The notes beneath the pieces were generated by a model. The model did no database searches. It was not told the DNA's origin and saw only the letters and a program-made list of their open reading frames with translations. A stretch of 64,000 nucleotides of DNA. Source: Henriciella sp. (GTDB lineage: Bacteria > Pseudomonadota > Alphaproteobacteria > Caulobacterales > Hyphomonadaceae). Both the position numbers and the translations under genes were made by a program. Numbering within the stretch: the stretch's first letter is position 1; every line of letters begins with the position of its first letter. Location of the stretch: contig NZ_JAPYPG010000001.1 of the NCBI RefSeq assembly GCF_029937755.1, forward strand, positions 1 to 64,000. The letters are read 5' to 3'. Below, in pieces: positions 16,683-30,569 of the stretch.

Positions 16683-17543
16683 ATGTACCAGATCTCTGCC
16701 AAAGGCCCGCGCGAGGCCATCGAACCTGCCTGGGACGCACTTGCCTGGGCCGATCCGTCCCCGGCCGGGGCCGTCGATGCGAAGGAGGACGGTCGCCATG
16801 CCTGGCGCCTCGATGCCTATGCTGAAACCCAGGAAGATGCCGATGCCTGCAAGGCGATGATCCTGGAGACCTCGCCGACACTCAATCCAGTCGTCGAGGC
16901 GCTGGAGGACCGCGACTGGGTGACCCTGTCGCTCGAAGGCCTGCCGCCCGTAGAAGCCGGCCGCTTTATCGTCGCGGGTAGCCATGCATTGGCCAAGTCA
17001 GCGCCGGGCAAGACCCCGATCCTGATCGAGGCCGGCCCTGCTTTCGGGACCGGACACCACGGCACGACGCTCGGATGTCTGATGGGCTTCGAGGAAGTGC
17101 TTAAGCGGACCCGCCCCCAAAAAGTGCTCGATGTCGGGACCGGCTCCGGCGTGCTTGCGATTGCCGCCATCAAGGCGGGCGCGATCAGGGCGTGGGGCAC
17201 GGAGATCGATAAAGACAGCGTGCGCGTCGCAAATGAAAACGCGGCCAAGAACCATGTGGCCAATGCCTTCCAGACCTTCGAAACCGGCGGCGGCATGAAC
17301 ACCACCATCCGCCGTGACGGACCGTATGATCTCGTCTTTGCGAACATCCTGTTCCGTCCACTGGTGGGACTTGCGCCGGATATCGCTCCGCTGACGGCGC
17401 CCGGCGGTCATGTCATCCTGTCCGGCCTGCTCGAAGCGCAGGAGCCGCTGGTGCGCAAGGCCTATGGCTCGCGCGGCCTGTCGCTCGTCCACCGCGTCCG
17501 CAAGGATGGATGGGTGAGCCTTGTGTTCCGCAAATCTTCCTGA
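16683..17543 (+). CDS. prmA: Ribosomal protein L11 methyltransferase-like protein
   Basis: A 286-residue SAM-dependent methyltransferase. The PrmA signature AFGTGHHGTT is followed by motif I (VLDVGTGSGVLAIAA) and post-motif YDLVFANILFRPL (NxxxxPL-type, here NILFRPL). In PrmA these make the trimethylated L11 of the large ribosomal subunit. The N-terminal domain is short and acidic, as in alphaproteobacterial versions. The ATG at 16683 (MYQIS) is preferred; the frame is open further upstream but would overlap the divergent cyclophilin gene and has no similarity to the family. The aminopeptidase P gene follows 45 bp downstream. Confidence 0.9.
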   Translation: MYQISAKGPREAIEPAWDALAWADPSPAGAVDAKEDGRHAWRLDAYAETQEDADACKAMILETSPTLNPVVEALEDRDWVTLSLEGLPPVEAGRFIVAGSHALAKSAPGKTPILIEAGPAFGTGHHGTTLGCLMGFEEVLKRTRPQKVLDVGTGSGVLAIAAIKAGAIRAWGTEIDKDSVRVANENAAKNHVANAFQTFETGGGMNTTIRRDGPYDLVFANILFRPLVGLAPDIAPLTAPGGHVILSGLLEAQEPLVRKAYGSRGLSLVHRVRKDGWVSLVFRKSS

Positions 17544-17588
17544 AGCCTGCGCCTTCCGCTTCTGGTGCTTTCGCACTACGTTTGGAGC

Positions 17589-19400
17589 ATGAGACAGAAT
17601 TTCGATGTGAAGGGCGGCCCGCAGCTCGGGCGCCAGAACCTTCCCCGCCTTCGCGACGCCATGAAGGCCCAGGGTCTTGATGGTTTCTATGTCCCCCATG
17701 AGGACGAGTACCAGAACGAATACCTGCCGGCCTGCAATGATCGTCTCGCCTGGGCGACCGGCTTTACCGGCTCTGCCGGGGCCGCCATGGTCTTCCAGGA
17801 CAAGGCCGTCATCTTCGCGGATGGCCGCTATACCCTGCAGGTACGTGACCAGACCGATCCCGACCTCATCGAGGTGCAGGGCCTGCCGGATCCGGGCCCA
17901 TTCGGCTGGCTCGCCAGGCAATCACTGAAGGACAAGACGGTCGGCTATGACCCAAAGCTGATGACGCCGAATGATCTCGCCACGCTCGAAGAGAGCGCGA
18001 AGAAGGCCGGCGTGGCGTTGAAGGCGGTCGAGACCAATCCGATCGATGCCGCCTGGGACGACCGCCCGGCCGAGCCGATGGCGAAGGTTGTGCCGCAGGC
18101 TGTTCAATATGCCGGCGAGGATGCGGGCAAAAAACGCGCGAAGATCGCCGATGCCCTGAAGGAAGACGGCGCTGAAGCCGCGGTCATTACCTCGCCCGCT
18201 TCGGTGGCTTGGGCGTTCAACATTCGCGGTGGCGATGTCGCCTGCTCGCCGCTTCCTCTCTCGCGCGCTATCCTGAAAGATGACGGCTCGGCCGACCTCT
18301 TCCTCGATCCGCAGAAATCTTCCGACGCCCTGCGTGAGCATCTTGGCAACCAGGTTCGCCTGCGCCCAATGGAAGACCTCGAACCCGCCCTGGGCGAGCT
18401 GAAGGGCAAAACGGTGAGCCTCGATCCTGCCCTTGCCTCGGCCTGGTTCTTCCGGGAGCTGGAAGCGGCCGGGGCCGAGATTACGCGCAAGCGCGATCCG
18501 GTCCTTCTGCCCAAGGCCTGCAAGAACGACACGGAGATTGCGGGCACTGAAGCCGCCCATGTCCGGGATGGCGCCGCGCTTACCCGCTTCCTGCACTGGC
18601 TCGCCACCGAAGCCCAGTCCGGCACGGTGACCGAGATTGATGCCGCCCTGAAGCTCGAAAGCTTCCGCGAGGATCTGGGCGACCTGAACGATCTCTCCTT
18701 CGAGACGATTTCCGGCGCCGGCCCACATGGCGCCCTGCCACACTATCGTGTCTCGTCCGCCTCGAACCTCAAGCTTGAGCGCGGTACGCTCTATCTTGTC
18801 GACAGTGGCGGGCAGTATCTCGACGGTACGACGGACGTGACCCGGACTGTGCCCATCGGTGAACCGTCTGCCGACATGAAGCGTCACTATACGCTTGTCC
18901 TGAAAGGCCACATCGCACTCGCGGATGTGCGCTTCCCGGAAGGCACGACCGGCACGCATCTCGACACACTGGCGCGCCACCCGCTGTGGCAGGCCGGTCT
19001 CGATTACGACCATGGCACCGGCCATGGCGTCGGCGTCTATCTCGGTGTTCATGAGGGCCCGCAGCGGATTGCCAAACCATGGAACAGCGTGCCGCTCTCG
19101 CCCGGCATGATCGTCTCGAACGAGCCGGGCTTCTATCGCGAAGGCCAGTACGGGATCCGAATCGAAAACCTGCAGTACGTCACACCGCCGGAATCGATCC
19201 CGGGCGGAGAGCGCAAGATGCTGGGCTTCCGGAACCTCACCTGGGCGCCGCTGTCTCGCGACCTGATCGACCTCGATCTGCTCTCGCCTGCCGAGCATGA
19301 GTGGGTGAACTGCTATCATGCCGAAGTGCTGGAAAAGATCGGCCCGCTGGTTGATGGTGAGGCGGGAGACTGGCTGAAAGAACAGTGCCAGCCGCTCTAA
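17589..19400 (+). CDS. Xaa-Pro aminopeptidase (M24B family, aminopeptidase P)
   Basis: A 603-residue M24-family metallopeptidase that removes N-terminal residues before proline. It has the three-domain aminopeptidase P layout: two creatinase-like N-terminal domains (to about 300) and the pita-bread catalytic domain. Visible metal ligands are the two Asp in DSGGQYLDGTTDVTR, a His in GTGHGVGVYLGVHEGP, a Glu in NEPGFY and a Glu in IRIENLQY. The ATG at 17589 is chosen over a GTG at 17565 because homologous sequence begins there. The short gap to the methyltransferase gene upstream suggests cotranscription. Confidence 0.94.
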   Translation: MRQNFDVKGGPQLGRQNLPRLRDAMKAQGLDGFYVPHEDEYQNEYLPACNDRLAWATGFTGSAGAAMVFQDKAVIFADGRYTLQVRDQTDPDLIEVQGLPDPGPFGWLARQSLKDKTVGYDPKLMTPNDLATLEESAKKAGVALKAVETNPIDAAWDDRPAEPMAKVVPQAVQYAGEDAGKKRAKIADALKEDGAEAAVITSPASVAWAFNIRGGDVACSPLPLSRAILKDDGSADLFLDPQKSSDALREHLGNQVRLRPMEDLEPALGELKGKTVSLDPALASAWFFRELEAAGAEITRKRDPVLLPKACKNDTEIAGTEAAHVRDGAALTRFLHWLATEAQSGTVTEIDAALKLESFREDLGDLNDLSFETISGAGPHGALPHYRVSSASNLKLERGTLYLVDSGGQYLDGTTDVTRTVPIGEPSADMKRHYTLVLKGHIALADVRFPEGTTGTHLDTLARHPLWQAGLDYDHGTGHGVGVYLGVHEGPQRIAKPWNSVPLSPGMIVSNEPGFYREGQYGIRIENLQYVTPPESIPGGERKMLGFRNLTWAPLSRDLIDLDLLSPAEHEWVNCYHAEVLEKIGPLVDGEAGDWLKEQCQPL

Positions 19401-19421
19401 ACGGACGGGCGGGACTGTTCT

Positions 19422-23221
<3,800 letters not shown>

Positions 23222-23284
23222 GCGCCCTGATTACCATCAGAACAAAATGAGAACAAGCCTGTTCTTGAGGTGGCCTAACCTGCC

Positions 23285-24094
23285 CTAGTCGAGCGAGGCC
23301 TGTTCATTGGTACGCGCAGCCGCCTGTTCGGCAATTCCATACCGGTCGAGCAGCTTGTAGCCATCCGAATACCATCGGGTGTTGGGATAGTTGTAGCCGA
23401 GCACAGACGCCGCGGCAACGGCCTGGTCGTTCAGCCCCAGCGACACATAACTCTCGATCAGCCGGTAGAGCGCCTCAGGCACGTGGCTGGTCGTCTCATA
23501 CTCGTCGACCACCGTCTTGAAGCGATTCACAGCCGCGAGGTGCTGATTGCGACGCAGATACCAGCGGCCGATTTCCATATCCTTGCCTGCAAGCTGGTCT
23601 CTGACCATGTCGATCTTGATCTCTGCATCGCGAGCATAGTCGGTGCCGGGATACCGGCGAACAACATCATTCAAAGCGTCGCGCGCAAGCTCGGTGGTTT
23701 TCTGGTCGCGGCCGACGTCAACGATCTGCTGGAAATAGCTGAGCGCGATCAGATAGTGCGCGTAAGGGGCGCCCTGACCGGCCGGGTTGAGCGACAGATA
23801 ACGCTGCGACGTGGAGATCGCGTCGTCATAGCGCCGCGCGCGGAAAGAGGCATAAGCCGACATCATTGTCGAGCGGCGCGCCCACTCCGAATAGGGATGC
23901 TGGCGCTCGACCTCGTTAAACAACTCGATCGCGCTGATATAGTCGCGCTGATCAAGTTCGTCTGCGGCAGCGTTATAGAGCGCCTCGACCGGACGTTCGA
24001 CATAGGCGAGGTCGCGAGCCTGCCGATTCCCCCCACAGGCCGTCACGATCAGGGCCGCACAGGCAAGGGCAAGACTGGTTCTCGTTGAAAGCAT
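23285..24094 (-). CDS. bamD: Outer membrane protein assembly factor BamD
   Basis: A lipoprotein of the beta-barrel assembly machine that inserts proteins into the outer membrane. The 269-residue protein has a signal peptide with lipobox IVTAC (Cys near residue 19), then five TPR-like repeats; YNAAADELDQRDYISAIELFNEVERQHPYSEWA is the first, read in segments. This is the classic BamD/ComL pattern. The ATG at 24094 is chosen because it gives the signal peptide; an in-frame codon upstream would hide it behind 43 hydrophilic residues. It is the first gene of bamD-recN-ligA, a common order in Alphaproteobacteria. Confidence 0.95.
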   Translation of the reverse strand: MLSTRTSLALACAALIVTACGGNRQARDLAYVERPVEALYNAAADELDQRDYISAIELFNEVERQHPYSEWARRSTMMSAYASFRARRYDDAISTSQRYLSLNPAGQGAPYAHYLIALSYFQQIVDVGRDQKTTELARDALNDVVRRYPGTDYARDAEIKIDMVRDQLAGKDMEIGRWYLRRNQHLAAVNRFKTVVDEYETTSHVPEALYRLIESYVSLGLNDQAVAAASVLGYNYPNTRWYSDGYKLLDRYGIAEQAAARTNEQASLD

Positions 24095-24283
24095 CGTCAC
24101 TCTACCGGCTCCCGGTTTGCATTGCTCGCGCACTTTGACTTTCGGGGGCGCGATGTAAAGGGCACGATACAGGAAGTTCAGCCAGTCTTGCTTGTTTTTA
24201 AGCAGTGACTCCCCTAGGTTCATCGACCAGAAACACGCCGAAACCGGGGATTTTGAGGCGCCCCGCCCAGAAGGCTAATAGCC

Positions 24284-24745
24284 ATGGACGAGAAGGGAAG
24301 CGCCGGTTTTTCGGCATCTGATGTCGATGCCATCGTCGGCGAACGTATTCGCCGCCGCCGAATTCTGACCGGGCAAACGCAGGACCAGCTGGGCGACGCG
24401 CTCGGCGTGTCCTATCAGCAGATCCAGAAGTATGAGACGGGTGCGAACCGCGTCAGTGCTGGCCGCCTCTATCTGCTGGCCGAGCAACTCGATGTTTCCC
24501 CATCCTGGTTCTTTGATGGCCTGAGCAGTACCGAAAGCAGTGTTGACGAAGACATGCTGTCATCATCGCGCATGGCGATCGAGTGCGTACGCAATCTTTC
24601 CCGCATCAAGGATGAGAAGGTCCGCAGCTCGATCCTGACGATGATCCGCACGCTTGCCGAATCTGAAGAAGAAACGGACGCAGATGGTGCAATCCTGACG
24701 ACAAGCCATCTTCATAAAGAAATGCGCTCGCAGCCGGATAGCTAA
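24284..24745 (+). CDS. XRE/Cro-type HTH regulator
   Basis: A 153-residue protein with an HTH_3 DNA-binding domain at about 17-73 (GERIRRRRILTGQTQDQLGDALGVSYQQIQKYETGANRVSAGRLYLLAEQLDVSPSWFF, read in segments). The recognition helix is YQQIQKYETG. The C-terminal half is acidic and helical without a known domain. This type of short HTH protein, with the IQKYETGANRVSA motif, is widespread in Alphaproteobacteria. It sits on the opposite strand inside the lpxC-bamD interval. Target genes are unknown; control of the flanking envelope genes is speculation. Confidence 0.88.
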   Translation: MDEKGSAGFSASDVDAIVGERIRRRRILTGQTQDQLGDALGVSYQQIQKYETGANRVSAGRLYLLAEQLDVSPSWFFDGLSSTESSVDEDMLSSSRMAIECVRNLSRIKDEKVRSSILTMIRTLAESEEETDADGAILTTSHLHKEMRSQPDS

Positions 24746-24791
24746 GCGCATTCAGGTCGCCCTGTTCCAAATTTTGACAAGCACTTAAGCT

Positions 24792-25709
24792 TTAGCGGCG
24801 TGCGGCCATACTTGCGACCTGTTCGGCTTCGGCCTCGTCAGTTTCCCAGCACCAGGCTGTCGGCGTATCCAGCAACGCACGGACAAGCTTGTTATTGAGA
24901 GCATGGCCTGGCTGGCGAGCCTCATAAACACCGGCAATGGGGGCGCCGGCGAGCATCAGATCCCCTACGGCGTCCAGAATCTTGTGGCGCACAAACTCGT
25001 CATTGATCCGCAAGCCTTCGGGATTCATGATCGTATCACCGTCAAGGACAACCGCATTATCGAGCGACCCACCACGGGCGAGCCCCATGGATTTCAGCAT
25101 CTCGACCTCGTGCGCAAAGCCGAAGGTGCGCGCAAAGGCGATGTCACGAGCAAACATGCCCGGCAGGAGGCGCAAAGACATCTGCTGTGTGCCGATGGCA
25201 CGGCTTTCAAACTCGATCTTCGCATGAATGGAGAGGTAATCGTCAGCCGAGGGGCTGAGCCGGGCAACCTTCACACCGTCGCGGACTTCCACATCCTCTA
25301 GAATGCGGATGCGGCGGCGCATGGCGCCCTGACGGCGCAGGCCAGCGGAAAGAAGCAGTTCGCAATAGACCGCCGACGAGCCGTCCATGATCGGCACTTC
25401 CGGGCCGTCGATCTCGATGATGAGATTATCGACGCCGACACCGGCGCATGCAGCAAGCAGATGCTCGACCGTGGCAATGGTCACACCGTCCTCATTGCGC
25501 AGCGTGGTGCCGAGCTGGACTTCGCTCACCTGGTCACCGATCGCATCGATCATGTTGTCGCGATCGGTAATGTCTGTGCGGCAGAAGCGAATGCCTGTTC
25601 CAGCAGGTGCAGGCTTCATGACCATACGCGCGCGCGCACCAGTGTGAACACCAACACCGGCGCACACGACTGGACAATTGACGGTCTGCTGAAACTGAAC
25701 GCTACTCAT
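24792..25709 (-). CDS. lpxC: UDP-3-O-acyl-N-acetylglucosamine deacetylase
   Basis: Catalyses the committed step of lipid A synthesis, a zinc-dependent deacetylation of UDP-3-O-acyl-GlcNAc. The 305-residue protein has the two-domain LpxC fold. Zinc-ligand motifs are TVEHLLAA (His) and HKILDAVGDL (His, Asp); VPIMDGSSAV is also typical. The ATG at 25709 is preferred, with AAAGGG upstream; the in-frame extension to 25784 is unconserved. It lies just downstream of ftsZ on the same strand, the usual end of alphaproteobacterial dcw clusters, so lipid A synthesis is genetically linked to division. A 150-bp gap with a hairpin separates it from ftsZ. Confidence 0.97.
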   Translation of the reverse strand: MSSVQFQQTVNCPVVCAGVGVHTGARARMVMKPAPAGTGIRFCRTDITDRDNMIDAIGDQVSEVQLGTTLRNEDGVTIATVEHLLAACAGVGVDNLIIEIDGPEVPIMDGSSAVYCELLLSAGLRRQGAMRRRIRILEDVEVRDGVKVARLSPSADDYLSIHAKIEFESRAIGTQQMSLRLLPGMFARDIAFARTFGFAHEVEMLKSMGLARGGSLDNAVVLDGDTIMNPEGLRINDEFVRHKILDAVGDLMLAGAPIAGVYEARQPGHALNNKLVRALLDTPTAWCWETDEAEAEQVASMAARR

Positions 25710-25790
25710 GGCGAAGTGACCCTTTTGCCTGACCTGCACATGAAGGAACTCCCCCGTGGGTTCAAAACAAGGAATGTTTCGCAATATGAC

Positions 25791-25824
25791 AAACAGGGCC
25801 CCAACGCGCGTTAGAACCCTGTTT
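25791..25824 (-). terminator. Possible terminator or attenuator hairpin between ftsZ and lpxC
   Basis: An 8-bp inverted repeat (AAACAGGG / CCCTGTTT) encloses a perfect 10-base palindrome (AACGCGCGTT). The tail after the hairpin on the minus strand is only weakly T-rich (GTCAT), so partial termination of ftsZ transcripts or an attenuator before lpxC is more likely than a full stop. Confidence 0.4.
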
Positions 25825-25859
25825 TCATTTTACATTCTTTGCAAAGAACGTCGCTACGA

Positions 25860-27266
25860 TCAGTGGTTCGCCGAGCGTCTCAGGAAGGCTGGAATCTCGA
25901 GATCGGCATCGTCAAACGGCGCGGCATTCGGATGATCGTCCGGTGAGGAGACGATCTTCTCGTCGAGATCGACGTCATCCTGGTCATTATCGCCCTGCGC
26001 GGGGCCCTTGCGCCATCCAAACAGGTTGGCAAAGCCGGCACCGGCATCATCCTCTTCGCGCTTCGCCTTGCGGGCCTGCGGCTGGGGACGGTTGAACACT
26101 TCGTCCGCGGACACCTGGTCGGCCCCCTCTGCCCGTTTCATATGCGCGGGCGGCAGCTGACGGCCCTGGAAATCCGGACGCGGATCAGTCTCGAACATGT
26201 CGTCCTGTGGGCCACTCACGACAACTTTGGGACGCTCTTCAGCACCCTCACTGAGGACGGGAGCCTCTTCTTCAGCGACAGCTTCAGCCGGCGCTTCGGC
26301 CTGGTCGACGGCAGCAATACCAGTTGCACCTTCGATACCGGCAGCAACAACGGAGACCCGCAGCCGGCCTTCGAGTTCGGGATCGAAGGTGGAGCCGAGA
26401 ATGATATTGGCGTCCGGATCGACTTCGCGACGGATTTCGTTGGCCGCTTCGTCGAGTTCGAACAGCGTCATGTCATAGCCACCGGTGATGTTGATCAGCA
26501 CGCCCTTGGCGCCCTGCATCGAGACATCGTCCAGAAGCGGGTTATCGATCGCAGCGCGGGCGGCTTCGAGCGCGCGGCCCTCGCCTTCGCCTTCGCCCAT
26601 ACCCATCATCGCAGAGCCCATGCCCTTCATGATCGTCCGCACGTCGGCAAAGTCGAGATTGATCAGACCCGGCATGACCATGAGGTCGGTGATGCCGCGA
26701 ACGCCGGAATAGAGCACATCGTCGGCCATGCGGAAGGCTTCGGCGAAGGTCGTGCGTTCATTGGCGACGCGAAAAAGATTCTGGTTCGGCACGACGATCA
26801 TTGTATCGACAGCCGACTTCATCTTTTCGAGGCCGCCTTCCGCGATATTCATCCGGCGAGCGCCTTCAAAGCTGAACGGCTTGGTGACGACACCGACGGT
26901 CAGGATCCCCTTGTCATGGGCTGCCCGAGCAATAACCGGCGCAGCACCCGTCCCGGTCCCGCCGCCAAGGCCTGCGGCGATGAAGACCATATGGGCGCCT
27001 TCAAGGTATTCGTTGATATCGTGTACGGATTCTTCGGCAGCCGCAGCGCCAACTTCAGGGCGCGCACCAGCACCAAGGCCGGAGGTCGTTTCCAGGCCGA
27101 GTTGAATGCGGTTTTCCGTCTTGGATCGGTCAAGCGCCTGGGCATCAGTATTCGCGACAACAAACTCGACACCCTGCAGGTTGGCATCGATCATGTTGTC
27201 TACGGCGTTACCACCAGCACCACCGACACCGAATACGACTATCCTGGGCTTGAGTTCCTGAGTCAT
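25860..27266 (-). CDS. ftsZ: Cell division protein FtsZ
   Basis: The tubulin-like GTPase that forms the Z-ring. The 468-residue protein has the N-terminal GTPase ([15 protein letters not shown]; tubulin signature GGGTGTGA at 101-108), the T7 synergy region NLDFADVR, an extended variable Pro/Glu/Asp linker of about 130 residues, and the conserved C-terminal peptide [17 protein letters not shown] that binds FtsA and other partners. The long linker is normal for Alphaproteobacteria. The ATG at 27266 is preferred over a codon six residues upstream. Ninety-one bases separate it from ftsA, so ftsZ may also have its own promoter. Confidence 0.98.
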   Translation of the reverse strand: MTQELKPRIVVFGVGGAGGNAVDNMIDANLQGVEFVVANTDAQALDRSKTENRIQLGLETTSGLGAGARPEVGAAAAEESVHDINEYLEGAHMVFIAAGLGGGTGTGAAPVIARAAHDKGILTVGVVTKPFSFEGARRMNIAEGGLEKMKSAVDTMIVVPNQNLFRVANERTTFAEAFRMADDVLYSGVRGITDLMVMPGLINLDFADVRTIMKGMGSAMMGMGEGEGEGRALEAARAAIDNPLLDDVSMQGAKGVLINITGGYDMTLFELDEAANEIRREVDPDANIILGSTFDPELEGRLRVSVVAAGIEGATGIAAVDQAEAPAEAVAEEEAPVLSEGAEERPKVVVSGPQDDMFETDPRPDFQGRQLPPAHMKRAEGADQVSADEVFNRPQPQARKAKREEDDAGAGFANLFGWRKGPAQGDNDQDDVDLDEKIVSSPDDHPNAAPFDDADLEIPAFLRRSANH

Positions 27267-27357
27267 TCTATGCGCCTTTACCAATCTACCGAGGGGGTCT
27301 CTGAAACTAAAACTGCCCGTCTCAAGCTAAAAGACAGTTAAGTGCCGGCTTCACGAG

Positions 27358-28653
27358 TCAAAAATTTTCACTCAGCCACCGAAACACTTTGTTGAGCAGT
27401 CCGCTTCTTCCCGACCCTCCTGATGCCTCGGACGCGTTGCCAGCCCTCGCAACGTCCGTGAATCCCCTGAACTCGTAGGATAACAGACCTGCGGCTGTGG
27501 AAAAGACCGGATTGGCATGGGTTTCACCTAAAATGTCGGCCTCCACGGGTTTTCCGAGCCGAACAGGCTGTTGCAGGACACGTCCGGCAATCTCTCGTAC
27601 GCCCGGAAGCAGGCTTCCTCCCCCTGTCAGTACGGTCCGTCTCGGCATGATTTTCTTGAGCTCACTGCCCGCAAGCTTCTCGGCGACGTATTCAAACGTC
27701 TCCTCGATGCGCGGCGAGATGATCGCGGCGAGGTCACCGCGGGCCATCTTGCTGCCGTTGAGACGGCCATCATCGCCGAGACGGGCAACCTCGATGCGTT
27801 CAGCGAGACCAGGGCTTTTTGTATCTGCCGTGCCGTAGACCGTCTTCATTCGTTCCGCCGCCGCGAAGGTAGTGCCAATGCCCTGGGCAATATCTCCGGT
27901 GACATTCGATCCACCCGCAGGCACAAGGCCAAGCCAGGCGGGCGAGCCGTTGATGAAAGCACACGCCGCCGTAACGCCGGACCCCATATCGATGCAGAGC
28001 GCGCCATTCTCGATCTCGTCATCAATGAGCGAGCCTGCTCCGCTCGCAATTGCAGACGGAATGATGCGGTCAACATGCAGGTGCGCGCGCCCAACACATT
28101 CAACGAGATTACGTACAAGCGACTTCGGCGCAGCAATCACAGACAGGAGAACGCTCAGTTTTTCGCCGATCATGCCGGCGGGGTCCTTGATGCCTTCCTG
28201 GTCGTCCAGCTTGTAGAGAACAGGATGCGCCGACAGGATTTCAGTCTGCTTCGGATTGACCTTGTTGAGTGCATTCGCATGCAACTTCTTCATGTCCTTG
28301 CGGGTGACCTCGCGCCCGCCAATGTCGATAACGGCAGCGACGAAATCGCAAGTAACCTTCGGACCGGTAATGCCAAGTACGACCTGTTCTATACGCTCGC
28401 CAGCCTGGCGTTCGGCATCTTCGACCGCCAGCCTTATCGAGCGTTCAAGCGCTTCCATGTCCTTGATCGAGCCGCCACTGAAGCCACGGCTCTGCTGGCG
28501 CCCACCACCCAGGAAGGCGAATCCGGCCTTGGACGCCGGATCATAACGCCCAATCAGGCAGGTGATCTTCGACGAACCGATATCGAGCGACGCGATCGCC
28601 TGGCCGATGCGGGCGGCTTTCGCCGGTTTCAGTTTAGCGTCTGCTCTAGCCAT
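27358..28653 (-). CDS. ftsA: Cell division protein FtsA
   Basis: Actin-like ATPase that tethers FtsZ to the inner membrane. The 431-residue protein has the phosphate-1 motif ASLDIGSSKITCLIG, the phosphate-2 and adenosine motifs CIDMGSGVTA and TGGGSLLPG, and the amphipathic C-terminal membrane-targeting helix GLLNKVFRWLSENF. The ATG at 28653 is chosen by homology; the frame stays open upstream to 29097 but that part is the antisense shadow of ftsQ. The start is seven bases after the ftsQ stop, showing tight coupling. Confidence 0.97.
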   Translation of the reverse strand: MARADAKLKPAKAARIGQAIASLDIGSSKITCLIGRYDPASKAGFAFLGGGRQQSRGFSGGSIKDMEALERSIRLAVEDAERQAGERIEQVVLGITGPKVTCDFVAAVIDIGGREVTRKDMKKLHANALNKVNPKQTEILSAHPVLYKLDDQEGIKDPAGMIGEKLSVLLSVIAAPKSLVRNLVECVGRAHLHVDRIIPSAIASGAGSLIDDEIENGALCIDMGSGVTAACAFINGSPAWLGLVPAGGSNVTGDIAQGIGTTFAAAERMKTVYGTADTKSPGLAERIEVARLGDDGRLNGSKMARGDLAAIISPRIEETFEYVAEKLAGSELKKIMPRRTVLTGGGSLLPGVREIAGRVLQQPVRLGKPVEADILGETHANPVFSTAAGLLSYEFRGFTDVARAGNASEASGGSGRSGLLNKVFRWLSENF

Positions 28654-28660
28654 GGTGCCT

Positions 28661-29530
28661 TCAGCTTTCTGCGGGCGCGCTTCCCGGCCCGGCACTACGA
28701 GTGGGTTTGAGATAAGCCCGCCCGGCGACACGGAGATCGATGCGGGAAATGTCCCGGGCGGTAAGCTCTGCGGTCTGCTCAAGCGTGGCCAGGCGTGCGG
28801 CGGCACGGTCGATTTTTGCATCGGCCGGAAGCTGGATGGTGATGCCTGACTTGAGCTTGATATCCCAGCGGCGTTTGGAGACGCGCTCAGCATAGGACAT
28901 TTCCGAAATGATCGACTTGTTGCGCGAAAGGGCCTTGATAAGCGCAGGCATCCCCTCAGGCGCTTCTGCGCCGGAGAGGCGAAGCAGAGATGTGTGCTCT
29001 TTCGGATCCAATCCTTCCATGATGTGCCCGAAGGTATCGACGACCTTCCAGCTCTCGCCATTATGCCAGAGCGCAACGGCCTCTGCCGGCGAGGCATGGA
29101 TCAGGATCTGGTTTGGCCACAGGCGATAGACACGGGCATTGGTCACCTGGCCGGTCGAGACGACACGGCGGCGAATGGCATGGGGGTCGGCCCGAAACAT
29201 GTTTTCGCCAGGGTCGACTTCTGACATGCGCGCCACCAGGCTCTCAAGCGTTGGATCAGTTTCAAGACCGACCACTTGCACATCGTCGACAGCAAAGCCT
29301 GCCGCGCCAGCAACACCATCCATAGCCGTCGCGAACCGGTCACCAACCTTGGCAAGCGACCCCCCCATCAAGGCCGCACCGGCAACGATGACAGCGAGGA
29401 CCATGACCAGGCCAAAAACCACCGACGAGGCATCAACGCGATCATAATCGGTCTCAGGCGGTGGCGGCGGGGCCTTCTTGCGGCTGCGTCCAGTCCCCTT
29501 CTGGGTCTGTCTGCCTTTTACCTGTGGCAT
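28661..29530 (-). CDS. ftsQ: Cell division protein FtsQ
   Basis: Bitopic divisome protein that recruits FtsB/FtsL. The 289-residue protein has a short basic, Pro-rich cytoplasmic part ([13 protein letters not shown]), one transmembrane helix at about 38-57, the POTRA domain (about 77-145, [10 protein letters not shown]...[14 protein letters not shown]) and the FtsQ beta-domain. It overlaps the 3' end of ddl by 13 bases and runs directly into ftsA, giving a ddl-ftsQ-ftsA unit. Assignment rests on position, topology and the POTRA pattern; sequence conservation of FtsQ is generally low. Confidence 0.93.
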   Translation of the reverse strand: MPQVKGRQTQKGTGRSRKKAPPPPPETDYDRVDASSVVFGLVMVLAVIVAGAALMGGSLAKVGDRFATAMDGVAGAAGFAVDDVQVVGLETDPTLESLVARMSEVDPGENMFRADPHAIRRRVVSTGQVTNARVYRLWPNQILIHASPAEAVALWHNGESWKVVDTFGHIMEGLDPKEHTSLLRLSGAEAPEGMPALIKALSRNKSIISEMSYAERVSKRRWDIKLKSGITIQLPADAKIDRAAARLATLEQTAELTARDISRIDLRVAGRAYLKPTRSAGPGSAPAES

Positions 29531-30426
29531 GAAGCATCCTCGATCATCCAGCTGACGAGATCCTCGAAGGTCGTGCCTGCATAGGCTGCCTGCTCCGGGA
29601 CGAGGGAGGTCGGTGTCATGCCTGGCTGAGTATTGGTTTCCAGAATCACGAGCCGGTCCTTGTCTTCGTCAAATCGAAAATCGGACCGCGTCACGCCTCG
29701 GCACCCGAGCGCCTGATGTGCCTTCAGAGCGGCTTCCAGAGCTTTGTTCGTTATGGGCTCCGGAACGTCTGCCGGCACGACATGACGCGATCCACCAGCT
29801 GCATATTTTGCATCAAAATCGTAAAACTCCCTTAACGTTGTGATTTCGGTGACAGCCAGGGGTTTATCGCCAAGAACAGCGACCGTCAGTTCACGTCCGG
29901 GGATGTATTCCTCGGCCATGAGATTGTCGCCATACTTCCACTCTTCAGAAAGAACGAGTTGCGAGGGGCCGTTATTAGTTTCGCGAACGAAAACAACGCC
30001 AAAGCTGGACCCTTCATTGACCGGCTTGATGACATAGGGCGGATCGATCGGATGGGCGCGGGCGGCTTCCTCGCGGGTCACGGCGACGTCTTTCGCAACG
30101 TCGAGACCAGCCTGCATGTAGACAGCCTTCGACTTGCGCTTGTCCATGGCGATGGCAGACGCAGTCACGCCAGAGTGGGTGTAGGGAATGTCGAGAATCT
30201 CGAAGAGGCCCTGAACGCAGCCATCCTCTCCCCATGGGCCGTGCAGGCCGTTGAGAATGACATCCGGCTGGACGTCAGCAATCTGGCGGGCAAGGTCTCG
30301 CGTTGCGTCGATGCCGACCGCATCATAGCCGGCGGCCTTGGCTGCCCGCAGCATTTGCGTGCCTGACGAAACCGATACCTCCCGCTCCGATGACCAGCCC
30401 CCATAAACAACCGCAACACGCTTCAT
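29518..30426 (-). CDS. ddl: D-alanine--D-alanine ligase
   Basis: ATP-grasp enzyme making the D-Ala-D-Ala dipeptide that MurF adds to the peptidoglycan precursor. The 302-residue protein has [13 protein letters not shown] at the N-terminus, [15 protein letters not shown], the ATP-grasp strand [14 protein letters not shown], and metal/substrate-binding DFRFDED...[10 protein letters not shown]. Length matches DdlB-type enzymes. The ATG at 30426 is preferred; the longer frame lacks family sequence. It is the first gene of the lower half of the dcw cluster, because the FNT gene on the other strand separates it from murB. It must therefore have its own promoter in the 143-bp divergent gap. Confidence 0.97.
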   Translation of the reverse strand: MKRVAVVYGGWSSEREVSVSSGTQMLRAAKAAGYDAVGIDATRDLARQIADVQPDVILNGLHGPWGEDGCVQGLFEILDIPYTHSGVTASAIAMDKRKSKAVYMQAGLDVAKDVAVTREEAARAHPIDPPYVIKPVNEGSSFGVVFVRETNNGPSQLVLSEEWKYGDNLMAEEYIPGRELTVAVLGDKPLAVTEITTLREFYDFDAKYAAGGSRHVVPADVPEPITNKALEAALKAHQALGCRGVTRSDFRFDEDKDRLVILETNTQPGMTPTSLVPEQAAYAGTTFEDLVSWMIEDASCHR

Positions 30427-30569
30427 GCCTGCCTCCGAACAATCAAACCGGCCCGATTGGCCTGTTGCTGAGACAATCATGGTGACGGCGAGAAATTAAG
30501 GCAGTCCTTCCAGCCGCAGCAACGGCGCAGTAGGTTTGAACATTGCGTAACACCAGACGTTTAGCCTCC

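Noticed and set aside
17922-19319. 465-codon minus-strand open frame opposite aminopeptidase P
   Set aside because: The plus-strand protein has a full set of metal ligands; the antisense translation matches nothing.
28654-29097. Upstream extension of ftsA to 29097
   Set aside because: This part overlaps ftsQ in another frame and shows Ser/Pro/Arg-rich shadow sequence; FtsA homology begins at 28653.
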